Assembly (NCBI RefSeq): GCF_030272615.1
Contig: NC_081415.1
Coordinates: forward strand, 599,709,644-599,773,643
DNA from: Cryptomeria japonica
Lineage: Eukaryota; Streptophyta; Pinopsida; Cupressales; Cupressaceae
DNA: 64,000 nt
Direction: 5' to 3'
The notes under the pieces were generated by a model. That model was not told the DNA's origin. It made no database searches and saw only the letters and a list, made by a program, of their open reading frames with translations. The position numbers were made by a program, and so were the translations under genes. Below, one piece after another: positions 1 through 11,885 of the stretch. The first letter of the stretch is position 1, and each line of letters starts with the position of its first letter.

Positions 1-1593
1 TGGTCTCGCTCTGCCTGGCTAAGGTGGGGTATCAGCATCCACGTCTTCGGGAAACGCTCCTGAAACTAAAGAACGGTAAAGTGCTCATGTAATCAAATCA
101 TCTCATCATATCAGTTTCTTGATTTATCTATCTATCAAATCAATCAATCTATCTATTGGTCTATTTGGCTCAATTGAGATTTTTATCAAATTTCATTGGG
201 CCCCTATCAATGATGCTCATCTATCATGAGGTCATTATCAATCTTATCTAATCTCGCGTGTGCATCGAGATAATCAGAACTGATCATCAAATTTATCAAT
301 CAGGAGCATCTAATTTTATCAATTAGATAGCTAATCAAATCTTACCTATCAAAAATCAAATCAAATTGACAACAAAGTCAACCAATCGACAGATCAAATC
401 ATTTTCTCAAAATCACCCAAATCGAAATAATCGAAAAATCAAATCAAATCATCAAACCTCATCACCAAAATTGAAAAATTTCAAAAATTGCCAAATTTCA
501 AAAAAATCATATCAAATCATCAAAACCTCATCGCCAAAATTGAAAAATCTCAAAAATCTCAAAAATTTCAAAAATCGAAAACATCAAAAAATTTCAAAAT
601 TTTCAAAAAAAAATTAAAATTTTTCCCCCCGCGGTGGTGCCGAAGGTGCCGCCCGTAGTGCTCTAGGTGCCAGCGGCCACCGCCCCTCCTTCACCCCCCC
701 GAAAAATTATAAATTCCAAAACAATATTTTTTGATGTATTTAAAAAAAAAAAAATGCTTAAATAAAAAATTTTGGGATATGAATGGAATTTTAAAAAAAA
801 ATCCAGAAAAACCCATTTTATGAATCGTAAAACCCATCTCAAAAATATTATTTTTTTCCAACCCATCTGGCGAAAACGTTAAAAAATGATTTTTTATGCA
901 AACAGCTAATTTTTCCAAAATCAACTAAAAATTAACAAAGCTGGGTTTTCTCAAAGTACGTATTGGTGGATTGTATGTCGATGGATACTCATATTGCCGA
1001 ACTCGCTCGAACCTATGCTGGTGGTACAGGATCACCATTTTCTTCCTCCAAAGCAAATTTTCTCAAACAACTGCAGTGCACAAATGAGGAGTGGTAAAAG
1101 AAATTCACCTTTTTAAACTCATAATGGGGCATTTAAGTGGGATTTGTATTCCACTGATTTTTAATCATCTAATCAACTAATCAACCTGGCAGGGCAGCGT
1201 TTTCAAATTTCTTATCGGAAAATGAATCGGATTGACTCTAAAAGTTGGAAAATCATTAAAAATTTAAATATCGAAAAAATTTCAAAAATTTCAAAAAAAA
1301 ATCAAAAAATCGTGAAAAATTCAGAAACATTCAAAAATTATCTAATTCATCTCCCGAGGGGGCATCCTCGGATCAATATTTATGAATCAGCATCTGGGGC
1401 ATCATATCAAGATTTATCATCTCCAAGATCAAGACCGCATTATATCGAGATTTATCATCCCCAAATCAAATCAGTATCATATCGAAACCAAATCCGCATC
1501 AAATCAAGATTGAATCTACATCTTATCAAAATCAATATCAGCAACAACATCAATCGATTTTTCTTTGAACCAATGCGTCGTCACACATCGCTT
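1..1593 (+). other. 3' untranslated tail of a Ty3-type LTR element (truncated by window edge)
   Basis: This AT-rich stretch leads directly into a polypurine tract and an LTR at 1609, so I read it as the non-coding 3' end of an element whose coding part lies before the window. It has A-rich low-complexity tracts built on aaaaatttcaaaa (430-620 and 1250-1340). These resemble the A-rich 3' UTR of the element at 6066-22115 (19500-19700). A GC-rich pocket lies at 627-705. The open frames at 366-617 and 1222-1632 are low-complexity Lys/Asn/Ile/Ser strings without domain character, and I do not call them genes. Confidence 0.5.
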
Positions 1594-1608
1594 CAAAGAG
1601 GGGCAAAA
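1594..1608 (+). promoter_or_regulatory. Polypurine tract before LTR copy A
   Basis: The purine-rich run caaagaggggcaaaa ends one base before the LTR start TGTATACACC. A polypurine tract primes plus-strand DNA synthesis in LTR retrotransposons. Near-identical tracts precede the LTRs at 4884 and 20545, which ties the three into one broad lineage. Confidence 0.75.
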
Positions 1609-2489
1609 TGTATACACCTAAAAATGGTCTGAAGATAGTTAATTAAATACGTAGTTATTTGATTAATTCCCCTTCCTAATTAATTGAATTCACAAGCAAT
1701 TTAATTAATTTCTCTATTCATCTCCTAGTAAATAAATCTAAATGATTTATTTATATAGTTCATCTCACATCCCCCTCCGATTAATTAATTCTAAATTAAT
1801 TAATGTCTCCCCATATTAATCAATTCTTCTAGTCCCTAATTAAGATTAACAAACTCAAGTTTGTTGATATTAATTGCCATTTTCCAATTATTTGAATTTC
1901 TAAATTCAAATGAGCACATGGCTCCTAACTTTTAACCAACTAACCTAACCATCCCCTAACTTAACCCATTCAATCGAATCTTGGGTCTAACTAACCCTAT
2001 CCTATCTTGCACATTCTAACCTCCTTATCCTAGCCTCCCGTGGTGTGGATATTCTCTCCTTGAGACACATGGCACTTTTTGCCACATGTCTCCTCCCTTG
2101 GACACTTGCCCTCTCATGAGCAAGGCTCCTTGACACTTGTCACCACAGAGATGACAAGTGTCCCTTCCTCCAACCTCTTCTCCAACTTCCTCAATCTTGG
2201 CCCTTGATATCTTCATATCAGATCTGGACCATCGATTCCTGCCACCTCAGCTTTGGCCTTGGAATTCCTATAAATATCCTCCATTTTGGAGCGATAAGGA
2301 TCCCATATCATATCAATTTAGGCATCATTACTATAGGCAATTTGCATTTCAATTATCTAGTAATTAGATTTTGGATTAATCATAGCATGTTAATCTAGTT
2401 TTTTAAATCATGCATCTCATATCATCTCCATAGTCAATCATGATCAAATAGCTACTCAACTCTTGAGTTGTCATTTTGGAGGTCATTGT
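1609..2489 (+). mobile_element. LTR copy A of a Ty3-type element, 3' part cut off
   Basis: It begins TGTATACACCTAAAAATGG right after a polypurine tract and matches the copy at 4884-5766 nearly base for base. It stops at ggtcattg, where a copia-type LTR is inserted; copy C continues for roughly 170 more bases beyond the matching point. A possible TATA box (tataaata) lies at 2269-2276; the matching site in copy C is mutated. A 63-codon antisense frame (2025-2216) recurs in all three copies, but only because the copies are related. Confidence 0.75.
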
Positions 2490-4085
2490 TGTTGGCATTA
2501 TGTGAACCAGCATGAAGACATAATGATATTGTATGTTGTCATTGATGTCAATATGAGACATTGGTGTGAATCGGCACATGTGATAAGTGAAAAGAAAGAG
2601 GAACCGGCATATGTATGAACCGGTTTATATGCCAAAGTAAAGTGGTATATTTGTTCAAGGTGAACCAGCATGTAGTTATAGGAACTGGCACATGGAAGCA
2701 TTGTATGACTACCATTTGGTAGGTAGCTTCCACTTCAAGATTTTTGGTTGGAGTACCTCAAGTCTGTGTGACTCAATCGGTGATCTTCATGTGATGAGTT
2801 GGTAGTATAATGGAGGACAAATCATGTTGCCATGTAAGCTCTCTGTGTGTGAAGGATCTTGCATGAAGAAGACTATTCCTATCTACCTCAGGAATGAGCA
2901 AAGTCTGTCAAACGGTGATAACGCGTGATGGGTTATCAGCCGCCATGAAATCGGTGGATAATGGACGATGGAGAATGTCTTGAGATCGATTCAAGATTGT
3001 TGCATTTAATGCAGTATGATTCAACAGTTAGGATCGAACCGCTTGAATTGCTTAACCTAACAGGTTTAGGGGTTAGGGTTTTTGTTACCGACTTGTATGT
3101 TTCCTATAAGGTCAATGTTGTGTTTCTTTCTAAGGTTGTTGGCAAAAGTTGTGTGTGTGTATCCTAGGGAAGTGATACGTGATTCTTTCCAAACCAAAGG
3201 AGAGAAGAGATACCTGCAAAGTGAAAGTGCAGAAGGTGAAGAGGAGCCAAAATGGATCTGCATTAGCATTGAGTGCTGTAACCAGATCATTGTAATTCTT
3301 GTTGATCGCTAACCACTTCAATAGTTGTAAAATCCCCTAACAGGGTAGCCTTAACTGGCTTGTTGTAAAATCCCCTAACAAGGTGGTCTTAATAGGCTTG
3401 ATTCAAATCCCTTAACCGGGTAACTCAAGGTTAATGAGTTCTGAGAAGCTATAGAGCTCTGGAGATCCTTTAGCTATTGATTTCTTGAAATCCTCTAACA
3501 AGGTGACCCTACCAGGTTTAACCCTTAATCAGGTATTATTGCTACCCCTTAACCGGGTGATCCCTAATAGGATCGGTTCCTAGCATAACCTATTATAATG
3601 TCTTTAACCGGACAAGGCTCCTAATAGAGCGGACTTCAAAAGAGTTCAAAAGCAACTTGTGGGTATTCATCCCCGCCGTGGTTTTTCCCTGTTGAGTTTC
3701 CACGTGAAAAATATGTGTGTCATGTGTGATGCTTCTGTCTTGTGATGCTTTGTTATTACTTGTTGAGCACATGATGGTTCTGTGTTTTATGCCTGTCTAT
3801 AAAACATGTTGAACCAACTGTTGTGAAGATCATATAATAGTTTACCTGTTCATGCATGAGGGTGTAATGGTATTGTAGTATTGAGCTAAGAGGAAAGCTT
3901 AGTGAGTGACCGGTTTATGACTGTTTTAGCAGTTATAGGTCTTACCGGTTGCACTCTGCTTCAGCTAACATCACTGCTTGTAGTTATTTGAAGTATTTGT
4001 TGTCCAACCGATTTTGGATTGTATTTTTCTTTGTACTGATTCACCCTCCCCCTCTTAGTACTGGTTTGGTACTATTGGTTCATCA
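2490..4085 (+). mobile_element. Copia-type solo LTR inserted in LTR copy A
   Basis: The segment starts tgttggcattatg and ends near ggttcatca, with no coding region between. It shares block order with the copia LTRs at 14468 and 53841: a cluster of cctaacagggta-like motifs (3320-3620), then a conserved block reading cttgtgggtattcatcccc and gtggtttttccc (3656-3690), then a 3' end gtactgattcaccctccccc. Ends are good to about 5 bp. The flanks attgt and attga are a possible 4-of-5 target duplication. A solo LTR forms when the two LTRs of one element recombine and delete the interior. Confidence 0.7.
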
Positions 4086-4088
4086 TTG

Positions 4089-4247
4089 AGTTATCAATTC
4101 TTCTAATTTCTAATTAAGATTAACAAACTCAAGTTTGTTGAGATTAATTGTCATTTTCCAATTATTTGAATTTCTAAATTCAAGTGAGCACATGGCTCCT
4201 AACTTTTAACCAACTAACCTAACCATCCCCTAACTTAACCCATTCAA
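4089..4247 (+). repeat. Forward partial LTR copy (same family as A and C)
   Basis: It matches copy A from about 1814 to 1974 in the same orientation, then switches abruptly at about 4247 to the inverse strand of the same LTR. It forms the left arm of a large inverted repeat with 4678-4820. Confidence 0.7.
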
Positions 4248-4823
4248 GAAACTAGATTAACATGCTATGATTAATCCAAAATCTAATTACTAGATAATTG
4301 AAATGCAAATTGCCTATAATAATGATGCCTAAATTGATATGAGATGGGATCCTTATTGCTCCAAAATGGGGGATATTTGTAGGAATTCCAAGGCCAAAAC
4401 TGAGGTGGCAGGAATCGACGGTCCAGATCTGATTTGAAGATATCAAGGGCCAAGATTGAGGAAGTTGGAGAAGAGGTTGGAGGAAGGGACACTTGTCATC
4501 TCTATGGTGACAAGTGTCAAGGAGCCTTGCTCATGAGAGGGCAAGTGTTCAAGGGAGGAGACATGTGGCAAAAAGTGCCATGTGTCTCAAGGAGAGAATA
4601 TCCACACCATGGGAGGTTAGGATAAGGAGGTTAGAATGTGCAAGATAGGATAGGGTTAGTTAGACCCAAGATTAGATTGAATGGGTTAAGTTAGGGGATG
4701 GTTAGGTTAGTTGGTTAAAAGTTAGGAGCCATGTGCTCATTTGAATTTAGAAATTCAAATAATTGGAAAATGACAATTAATCTCAACAAACTTGAGTTTG
4801 TTAATCTTAATTAGAGATTAAGC
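4248..4823 (-). repeat. Inverted partial LTR copy
   Basis: The reverse complement of this segment matches copy A from about 1820 to 2402 and copy C likewise. Together with 4103-4246 it gives an inverted repeat with arms of about 144 bp (4103-4246 and 4678-4820) around a loop of about 430 bp. No terminal LTR bases are present at either end, so this came from rearrangement, not from a clean insertion. Confidence 0.7.
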
Positions 4824-4883
4824 ATCAATCGAGTTTTCTTTGAACCAATGCATCATCACACATCGCTTCAAAGAGGGGCAAAA
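4824..4883 (+). other. Remnant of element 3' tail with polypurine tract
   Basis: This is about 60 bases matching 1552-1608, the end of the non-coding tail upstream of LTR copy A. It includes the polypurine run caaagaggggcaaaa at 4869-4883, and LTR copy C follows immediately. It shows that LTR copy C was a 3' LTR or descends from one. Confidence 0.7.
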
Positions 4884-5930
4884 TGTATACACCTAAAAAT
4901 GGTCTAAAGATAGTTAATTAAATACGCAGTTATTTGATTAATTCCCCTTCCTAATTAATTGAATTCACAAGCAATATAATTAATTTCTCTATTCATCTAC
5001 TAGTAAATAAATCTAAATGATTTATTTATATAGTTCATCTCACATCCCCCTCCGACTAATTAATTCTAAATTAATTAATGTCTCCCCATATTAATCAATT
5101 CTTCTAATCTCTAATTAAGATTAACAAAATCAAGTTTGTTGAGATTAATTGTCATTTTCCAATTATTTGAATTTCTAAATTCAAATGAGCACATGGCTCC
5201 TAACTTTTAACGAACCTAACCATCCCCTAACTTAACCCATTCAATCTAATCTTGGGTCTAACTAACCCTATCCTATCTTGCACATTCTAACCTCCTTATC
5301 CTAACCTCCCATGGTGTGGATATTCTCTCCTTGAGACACATGGCACTTTTTGCCACATGTCTCCTCCTTTGAACACTTGCCCTCTCATGAGCAAGGCTCC
5401 TTGACACTTGTCACCACAGAGATGATAAGTGTCCCTTCCTCCAACCTCTTCTCCAACTTCCTCAATCTTGGCCCTTGATATCTTCAAATCAGATCTGGAC
5501 TGTCGATTCCTACCACCTTAGTTTTGGCCTTGGAATTCCTAAAAATATCCCCCATTTTGGAGCAATAAGGATCCCATCTCATATCAATTTAGGCATCATT
5601 ACTATAGGCAATTTGCATTTCAATTATCTAGTAATTAGATTTTGGATTAATCATAGCATGTTAATCCAGTTTCTTAAATCATGCATCTCATATCATCTCC
5701 ATAGTCAATCATGATCAAATAGCTACTCAACTCTTGAGTTGTCATTTTGGAGGTCATTGCTCCACTGAGAGCCCATCAATCCAACACCTTCAAGGTCCTC
5801 AAAAATAGAGGAAAATGGGACCATTTCAAGGAAGGCTTATGGTTTGCATTTCTAATCTTGTTTTTCAATTAAGCTTTTCAATTACATTTTATTGTCTCAT
5901 TATATGTGTATGCCTCCTATATACCACATT
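4884..5930 (+). mobile_element. LTR copy C of a Ty3-type element
   Basis: It begins TGTATACACCTAAAAATGG after the polypurine tract and extends past the point where copy A is interrupted. The 3' boundary is uncertain (about 5925-5940), because an inverted fragment of a different LTR family is fused there. No primer-binding site or coding region follows. Confidence 0.65.
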
Positions 5931-6065
5931 TTTAGCATCATAAAAATAATCAATTAGAATCAAAGGGAAATCACAAACCCTATCTAATCAAAGAATTCTA
6001 ACAAATAAGACAATGAAATAATGCTAACTAGAAGATGGAAATAGAGATTGGAGAGATAAATGATT
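5931..6065 (-). repeat. Inverted, internally deleted fragment of the Tat-element LTR
   Basis: Bases 5931-6022 are the reverse complement of the last 85 or so bases of the LTR seen at 22030-22115. From 6023 on they are the reverse complement of a block about 450 bases further in (about 21525-21580). The junction shares only gc, which suggests an end-joining deletion. The fragment is fused head-to-head with the truncated 5' LTR of the downstream element. Confidence 0.7.
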
Positions 6066-6139
6066 TAATTAATTAATTCAATCAATTAATTAATTAAATC
6101 ATTTATCTCTCCAATCTATATTTCCATCTTCTAGTTAGC
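6023..6139. repeat. Near-perfect hairpin, 56 bp arms
   Basis: The left arm starts gctaactagaagatgg and the right arm ends with its complement. The 5-base loop is caatc. I find one mismatch between the arms (ctctattt against ctatattt). It arises from the head-to-head join of an inverted LTR fragment and the truncated 5' LTR. Confidence 0.85.
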
Positions 6140-6681
6140 TTTTTCTAAATAAAGCTTTCTTTGTCATCCTCTTTATTTCCTCTAATAATTCTTTTTCTTC
6201 TTTCAGTCAGCTTTTTCTCAATCAGTTAACTCAATTAATCTATTCAATCTATTCTATTTCACTCCTACAATCAGCAATTCAACTATCAATTTTCATTTGT
6301 GCTCACCTGAGTTCCACCTCTTGATCAATTTGTTCCACCTTTCAATCAATCCTCTCCAAAAATCTATAAATTGAGCATTCAATCTCCATTTTCAATCATC
6401 CTCAATATTGAACAATTACTCTCAATCATGAACTTTGAATCTTTGTGTCACTTGCAGGTTACCAGCGCAATATCTGAGAGCCATCATACCATAGAGAAGA
6501 GAAAAGCAATAGAAACTATATGCAATCTTGGAATAGGGAGTTTGATTTGAATTATTTTCATTCCTATTTGTTTGATATTGCATTATTTCATTGTCTTGTT
6601 TGTTAGAATTCTTTAATTAGATAGGGATTCGTTATTTCCCTTTGATTCTAATTGATTGTTTTGATTAAGATGAATTTTACA
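6066..6681 (+). mobile_element. 5' LTR of the Tat element, U3 part missing
   Basis: It aligns with 21496-22115 of the 3' LTR through the shared end gatgaattttaca. The first half of the LTR, including the terminal TGTAGACACC, is absent and replaced by an inverted fragment. Since U3 holds the promoter start and enhancers, this LTR is probably incomplete as a promoter. Confidence 0.85.
6365..6372 (+). promoter_or_regulatory. Candidate TATA box in 5' LTR
   Basis: The motif tataaatt sits in ccaaaaatctataaattgag. It is retained in the 3' LTR (21799-21806) and, in reverse, in the solo LTR of the same family (about 47382-47389). Conservation across three copies supports a role as core promoter; no transcription evidence is available. 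Confidence 0.45.
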
Positions 6682-6690
6682 ATGACATTT

Positions 6691-6706
6691 TGGTGAACCC
6701 GGCATG
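6691..6706 (+). promoter_or_regulatory. Primer-binding site of the Tat element
   Basis: The sequence tggtgaacccggcatg lies nine bases after the LTR end and starts with the TGG expected to pair with a tRNA CCA end. It is not the initiator-Met site TGGTATCAGAG used by the copia elements here. A related site starting ttttggtgaacc serves the element at 43301-52416. I do not assign the tRNA. Confidence 0.65.
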
Positions 6707-9429
6707 AATCAACAACACTCTGATTGAGAATTTTGTATATGCCTGCAGTTATAGATATTGGATCTTGCAAGCTACTCCTGTCTTTTAAATTCATATTCTA
6801 AGAGGTTTTCTGATCTTAACTAGTGTTTTTGGTGTTTTATTAAAAAAAAAATCAAGACTAACATTGTGCAGATCATGTTCCAGGCAAGATTGCAGGTTGT
6901 TCAAATATTTTATCATATCTTCCAAATTATTGTGAATATCTTCATGAATTTTTTACTATAGGTTAACGATCATCTCATGGCTCTATAGTAAAAAATTCAG
7001 CTTTAGAACATCATTTTTGAGTGAGATATGAGAGGTTCAATTATTTTCATAAAGCTTTGATTTTTTGCGCAAATAAATGATTTTTTGTGATATTTTTGTA
7101 CAACAAGTTAAGGATCTTATGATACGTTTATAGTAAAAAATTTGGGTCTTTATGATCTATTTTGACTGAGATGTGATCATTTTAATGTTTTTAATAAATT
7201 TTGAATTTTGGGAACAAATCAAAGAATTTTTCTAAAATTCTTACATTTCTGGAAAGATCTTGAAATTTCATAGGGGGTATCTTCTTTAAAATTTTGATTT
7301 TTTATGTCAAATAATTAGCGTAAAGCTATATCTTTAAAAATTCACGTTTTTTCATAAATCTGCTCTCCAGGGTGCAAATTAATGTTTTTTTCTAAAATTC
7401 TTACATTTTTGGAAAGCTCTCTGAAATTCATCAAGGGTATTTTCTTTGTAATTTTATTTTGGGGTTTAAAAAAAAAATGTTGTTGTTTTGATTTCTCTTA
7501 CTAATTGTTTGTTTGCAGCGTGTGGCAAAATTACAGAGAAGGCTTGATCATTCTAGATCATTTTGGTCACCATTAACAATTTGATTGTAGGATCCTTTAG
7601 GGTTAAATCACTTTTGGATTTTGGGTTTAAAATGGACATGCATGCTTTCACACTTCAATTTGGTGTTTAAAACAAATTTGGTTAAAATTGACATGCATGC
7701 TTTCACACTTCAATTTGGTGCTTAAAACAAATCTGGTTAAAATTGATATGCTTGCTTTCACACTTCAATTTTGTGCTTAAAACAAATCTAGTTAAAATTG
7801 ACATGCATGTATAACACTTCAATTTGGGCTTAAAATTGACCTGCATGCCTTCACATTTCAATTTAGTGTTTAAAATTGACATGCACATGAGTATTCAACA
7901 CCTCATTTTGGGCTTTAAAATGAATGTGAACCAGGCTGCATATAGATTAAATCACATTTGATTTTCTTAAGGGAAAGAACTTTTATCATGTTTAGGGTGG
8001 ACCTACTGTTGCATTAACTAACTTTCCACCCACCTTCGGGGTCTTGGGAGAAAGGAAGGAGGTGACAACGACACCCAATTTTATTTTATTCCACTTAGTG
8101 AGGGGTATCTTTGACTGGGGATTTTATCACCCCACCGAGGTACTTCGAATTGGGATGCATTGGGGATATCATCTCTCCCAACGTACTCTCGAGTGGTTTT
8201 TTTGAGCTGCTATATAAGTATACTGGTCAGGCGGCTAGAGTGTTGAGTGAATTCGACATATGTGGGGGCCTTCCCTGCACTGATAAGCTCAATTAAAGTC
8301 TTAAGTGGCTTGCTCTGAGAATCTGTCGTTGGATCGGGATCTCTCTAAACCTAATACTATGAACCAATTTAGTTGCCAAAAATCCTACATTCAATGATTT
8401 TGGGAGTGCGGATTGTACCCCATAGATACCCTTCATGTACCTTACACTATGATATAGAAATCCTTCGGCTATAAGATCTTTGGATCTTCGGGGTAAGAGA
8501 GACTAGCATGCCTGAGAAGTGTGTGTCGTGGAGTGGAGCCAGTGCTACCAAACTCTCTATCTGTTCATTTTGTCTCGGTATTTTGTAAGGGCCTCATTGA
8601 ATGGTGTCCACTTTCCAGCCTAAGATTGTATTCTATGCTTTTTTATGTATCGTTGTGCTAGACCAGTATTGAGTCAGTCCCTTGGGCTATTTCAGGCCCT
8701 ATCCTACGTATCTCTGAATTTTTTGAGATTGTATGAAAATTGAGTCAATCAACTATACATACCTTCAAGTAATTATCCTTAGATTTGGAAAACTACAAAA
8801 ACTTATCATACACATGAAGTTATAGAAAACAAAGTCCATTTTGAAACCAAAAAAGTCCTTATATACTTGTGACCCTAGGAAGTCTTTGCATAGTCCCACT
8901 TACATCCTCATTATCATCCTAAGTCCTAATTTTGAGTCCACATTATCATATACATCTTCATAGACCTCATATACGTTTAAGTCCATTGTCAGTTACAGAG
9001 TCATAGCATGTGTCGTCATGGGTCTCCCCAGTGATGGTTTGCTCCCCTTCGAGCAACCTAATCTAGTACCAAACGGTGGTCAATGAGAAATCATTGATGG
9101 TCTAGCTAACTTAGCTTGGGACTTAAGAAGAAGCGCACCTCAATATATAGGAGTCATACATGAGATAAATATTGAGTCTAAGATTTCTCGTAGAATTGAT
9201 GGAGAGATTGAGACAGAACAACTTAGGCAACATATGGAAAAACTTGCATTAGAGAAATCTAGAAAAACTCAAAGGGTCTCACATCAAAATCCTCAATAGA
9301 GAGTCTAGTCTAGTCTTGCATACCTCATATTTACGTCTACAGTCTACCATTAGTCATCATCTTGCATAGAACCACCCTCATATAGTAGTCTTAGATGCCC
9401 ATCACAAGGTCGCAAAAAGCGAAAGTATA
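6707..9429 (+). other. Leader between primer-binding site and gag
   Basis: About 2.7 kb of mostly non-coding sequence. It holds a 75 bp direct duplication (near 7227-7300 and 7388-7465, both containing ttctaaaattcttacattt) and a tandem array (7630-7925). A somewhat GC-richer block at 8030-8720 has a 61-codon frame (8111-8296), for which I see no family. Long leaders are usual for Tat elements. Confidence 0.6.
7630..7925 (+). repeat. Tandem repeat, about 56 bp unit, five degenerate copies
   Basis: The unit runs gacatgcatgctttcacact, then tcaatttggtgcttaaaac and aaatctggttaaaatt. The first three copies are nearly full length and the last two are shortened. The array lies in the element leader. 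It has no spacers of constant unrelated sequence, so it is not a CRISPR array. Confidence 0.8.
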
Positions 9430-11833
9430 ATGGACCCAAACAACACACAATCTATAAACCCTACTTGGAATATGGACATGTCAACAGGTTAACACTCAGG
9501 TACTTAGACAATTTCTACCCTAAATGAATTACAACAACATTTGACAAAGGAAGAAATTGAGTCAGCTCAACAAGATCCACATGTCCTGATGATCCTAGAT
9601 GCACATATACATAGTGATAGGGACAAATATGTCTCGTTGTTAATACAAAATGGGGCGAAACTACCTGAATATTTTGATGTCACAAAGATTTTACCATTGG
9701 GAAAAACTTTAGGTCAAGATAATAGTCAAACACCACCCATGACACAAATACAAACAACGACCTCCAGTTTTCCTCAAAACAAAATGTCAACACAAATGCA
9801 AACTTTCAAACAAGTGCGTCATCCTCGATGATCAACGCTACTATACCAACACAAAGCATACTGATAATATCAAGTGTCTCGGCACCTATTCAAACACAAA
9901 CAACAAGTACAACCCAACCTCCAGTTTCCTATTCCATGGGATCAACATATAGTCATCAAAATACAAATCTAGGTCTTGCCAATACAACAAGTACAACTCA
10001 ACCAAACATGGGTTCACATATCACCTATTTCACAGTACCTAGTGGAACGCACAACACACAAAGTTATAATCTTGGTGCCTTCCAACAACCTCCTAGTTAT
10101 GCAACCACGAATCCTTTTGTGGGACATACACAAACACAAGGTTTACCTTTGACTCAAACAGATATCCTGACACAACAAATACAAAATTTGCAACAACAAA
10201 TGATGACCATGCAGACTGGTAATGATAAAAAGAGCTACACAATGCAGGACTTACATCCTTATTCATTTGATCACACACTATACATGTCACCTTTCCCACA
10301 ACATTTTGAAATGCCTAAATTTGATAGATATCAAGGGAAGGGTGATCCTAGAGATCATATTAGAGAATTTTTTATGGCATGTATAGAGGTTGCCTCAGAA
10401 GATACTTATCTAATGAGACTATTTCGTAAAAGTCTGGGAGGTCTGGCTTTAGAATGGTTTTCACATTTACCACCAACCATCACATCATGGGGAGAATTAG
10501 CTGAACAATTTATTGCAAACTTCTCGCACAACATTAACACCTCAATTACTTTGATGGACTTGTGTGCCGCTAAACAATATGAGAATGAAACATTTTCATC
10601 CTTCATACAATGATGGAGGGCTCTCTATAGGAGGTGCAAGACAGTTATCCCAGAAACAAAGCAAGTGGATATGTTCACAGAAAACTTGATTCCCAAGATT
10701 AAATATCCAATACAAATGCAATGTTTAACCACATTCAAACAAATCATGGAAAAAGCTCAATGTGAGAAGGAACTAATAGAACAATGTCTTATTAAATATG
10801 GCAACACAAACAACAATGACAAATCTAAGTTTTGGTCAAAAAACAAAAATGTGACCAATGATAGTATTGTAGATGCCAAAATGATAAACAGAACTCAAAC
10901 CGTTTTATCTTTGGGAACAGGTCAGTCATCTAATCCACATATAGGGAATAACACGACCTCCGCATATGTAAATGCTACACAAAACATAAACACAAGATAC
11001 CCCAGGGTAAATGCTCCAAGGAGAAATTGCACACCTCTACAAGAACCTATTGAGTCAGTGCTCAAAAAGTTAATACAGACAAACATGATCACTTTACTTG
11101 AAGTAAGAGTGTATGAGCCAGGTCCTTTCAAACCCACATGGTTGAATGATAATTATTTATGTGATTATCATCGGACTAAAGGTCATAAAATAGCAAGTTG
11201 CTACAAATTGAAAAACTTGGTCCAAGATATGATAGACAAAGGGGACATCACAATCAATACCGATAAAACCTCAGCAAACACAAATCATACAATTTTTAAG
11301 GATCTTTTTGTTAAGCATGACAAAGGGAAAGCTACCACATTAGGTACCCAAGACAATACAGCTAACTACACCAAAGTCTCATACAACTACACTATTCATG
11401 CCATTAGCTCAAGAAATATAGCAAACAATGATTCACAAGAAACACTTGATCAAGATGAGAAATGTCAAGACACTCACACAAATGATAACCAAATTTGCAT
11501 GATATCAAAGGCACCAAAGTATGATTATGATAGAAATCTTTGTCTCAGAGACTGGGGCACGATCAACCATCTCATTCAAGTTGGTTTGAAGATGAACTCA
11601 TGGAACACATCATGGATGTCAAACATACAAATAAAGACTATGAAGAGGGATTTAACATAAATCTTGATAAAACAGCTTATGATACTGACAAATCTTGTAA
11701 GTCAAATGATATAGTCGCGACAATCACCATAACTCCTAGAGACAGAGACTATGTAGTGGTTACTGGCCAATCAAAGGTAACTTTGCAAGGGATGCCGCCA
11801 AATCATCCACCAGCAATAGGGACTGACCTATAA
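9430..11833 (+). pseudogene. gag: gag of the Tat element, broken
   Basis: Gag is the structural protein that packages element RNA into virus-like particles in the cytoplasm. I start at 9430 (MDPNNTQSINPT), which is in frame with the block at 9541. Stops at 9490 and 9505 follow, a frameshift lies near 9825, a TGA at 10611, and another shift near 11580. The capsid-type retrotransposon gag domain runs about 10300-10650, with FEMPKFDRYQGKGDPRDHI and LALEWFSHLP as signatures. A Gln/Thr-rich stretch precedes it. A C-terminal zinc-binding-like motif CDYHRTKGHKIASC lies near 11160-11200. The frame passes directly towards the protease, as in a polyprotein. Confidence 0.85.
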
Positions 11834-11885
11834 TGTTGTTGAGCAACTTAAGAAAACTCTAGCACAGATATCATTATTCAAACTT

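Noticed and set aside
366-617. 83-codon open frame
   Set aside because: Low-complexity Lys/Asn/Ser sequence from an A-rich tract with no domain character.
2025-2216. 63-codon frame seen in three places (also 4434-4625 and 5296-5487)
   Set aside because: The three are copies of the same LTR segment. Similarity reflects recent shared origin, and the frame is antisense to the LTR.
7630-7925. Regular direct repeats that might suggest a CRISPR array
   Set aside because: Copies are adjacent and degenerate with no unique spacers, no cas genes are nearby, and the setting is a plant retrotransposon leader.
8111-8296. 61-codon frame in the Tat leader as a possible extra gene
   Set aside because: No motif, short, and no sign of continuation in neighbouring frames.
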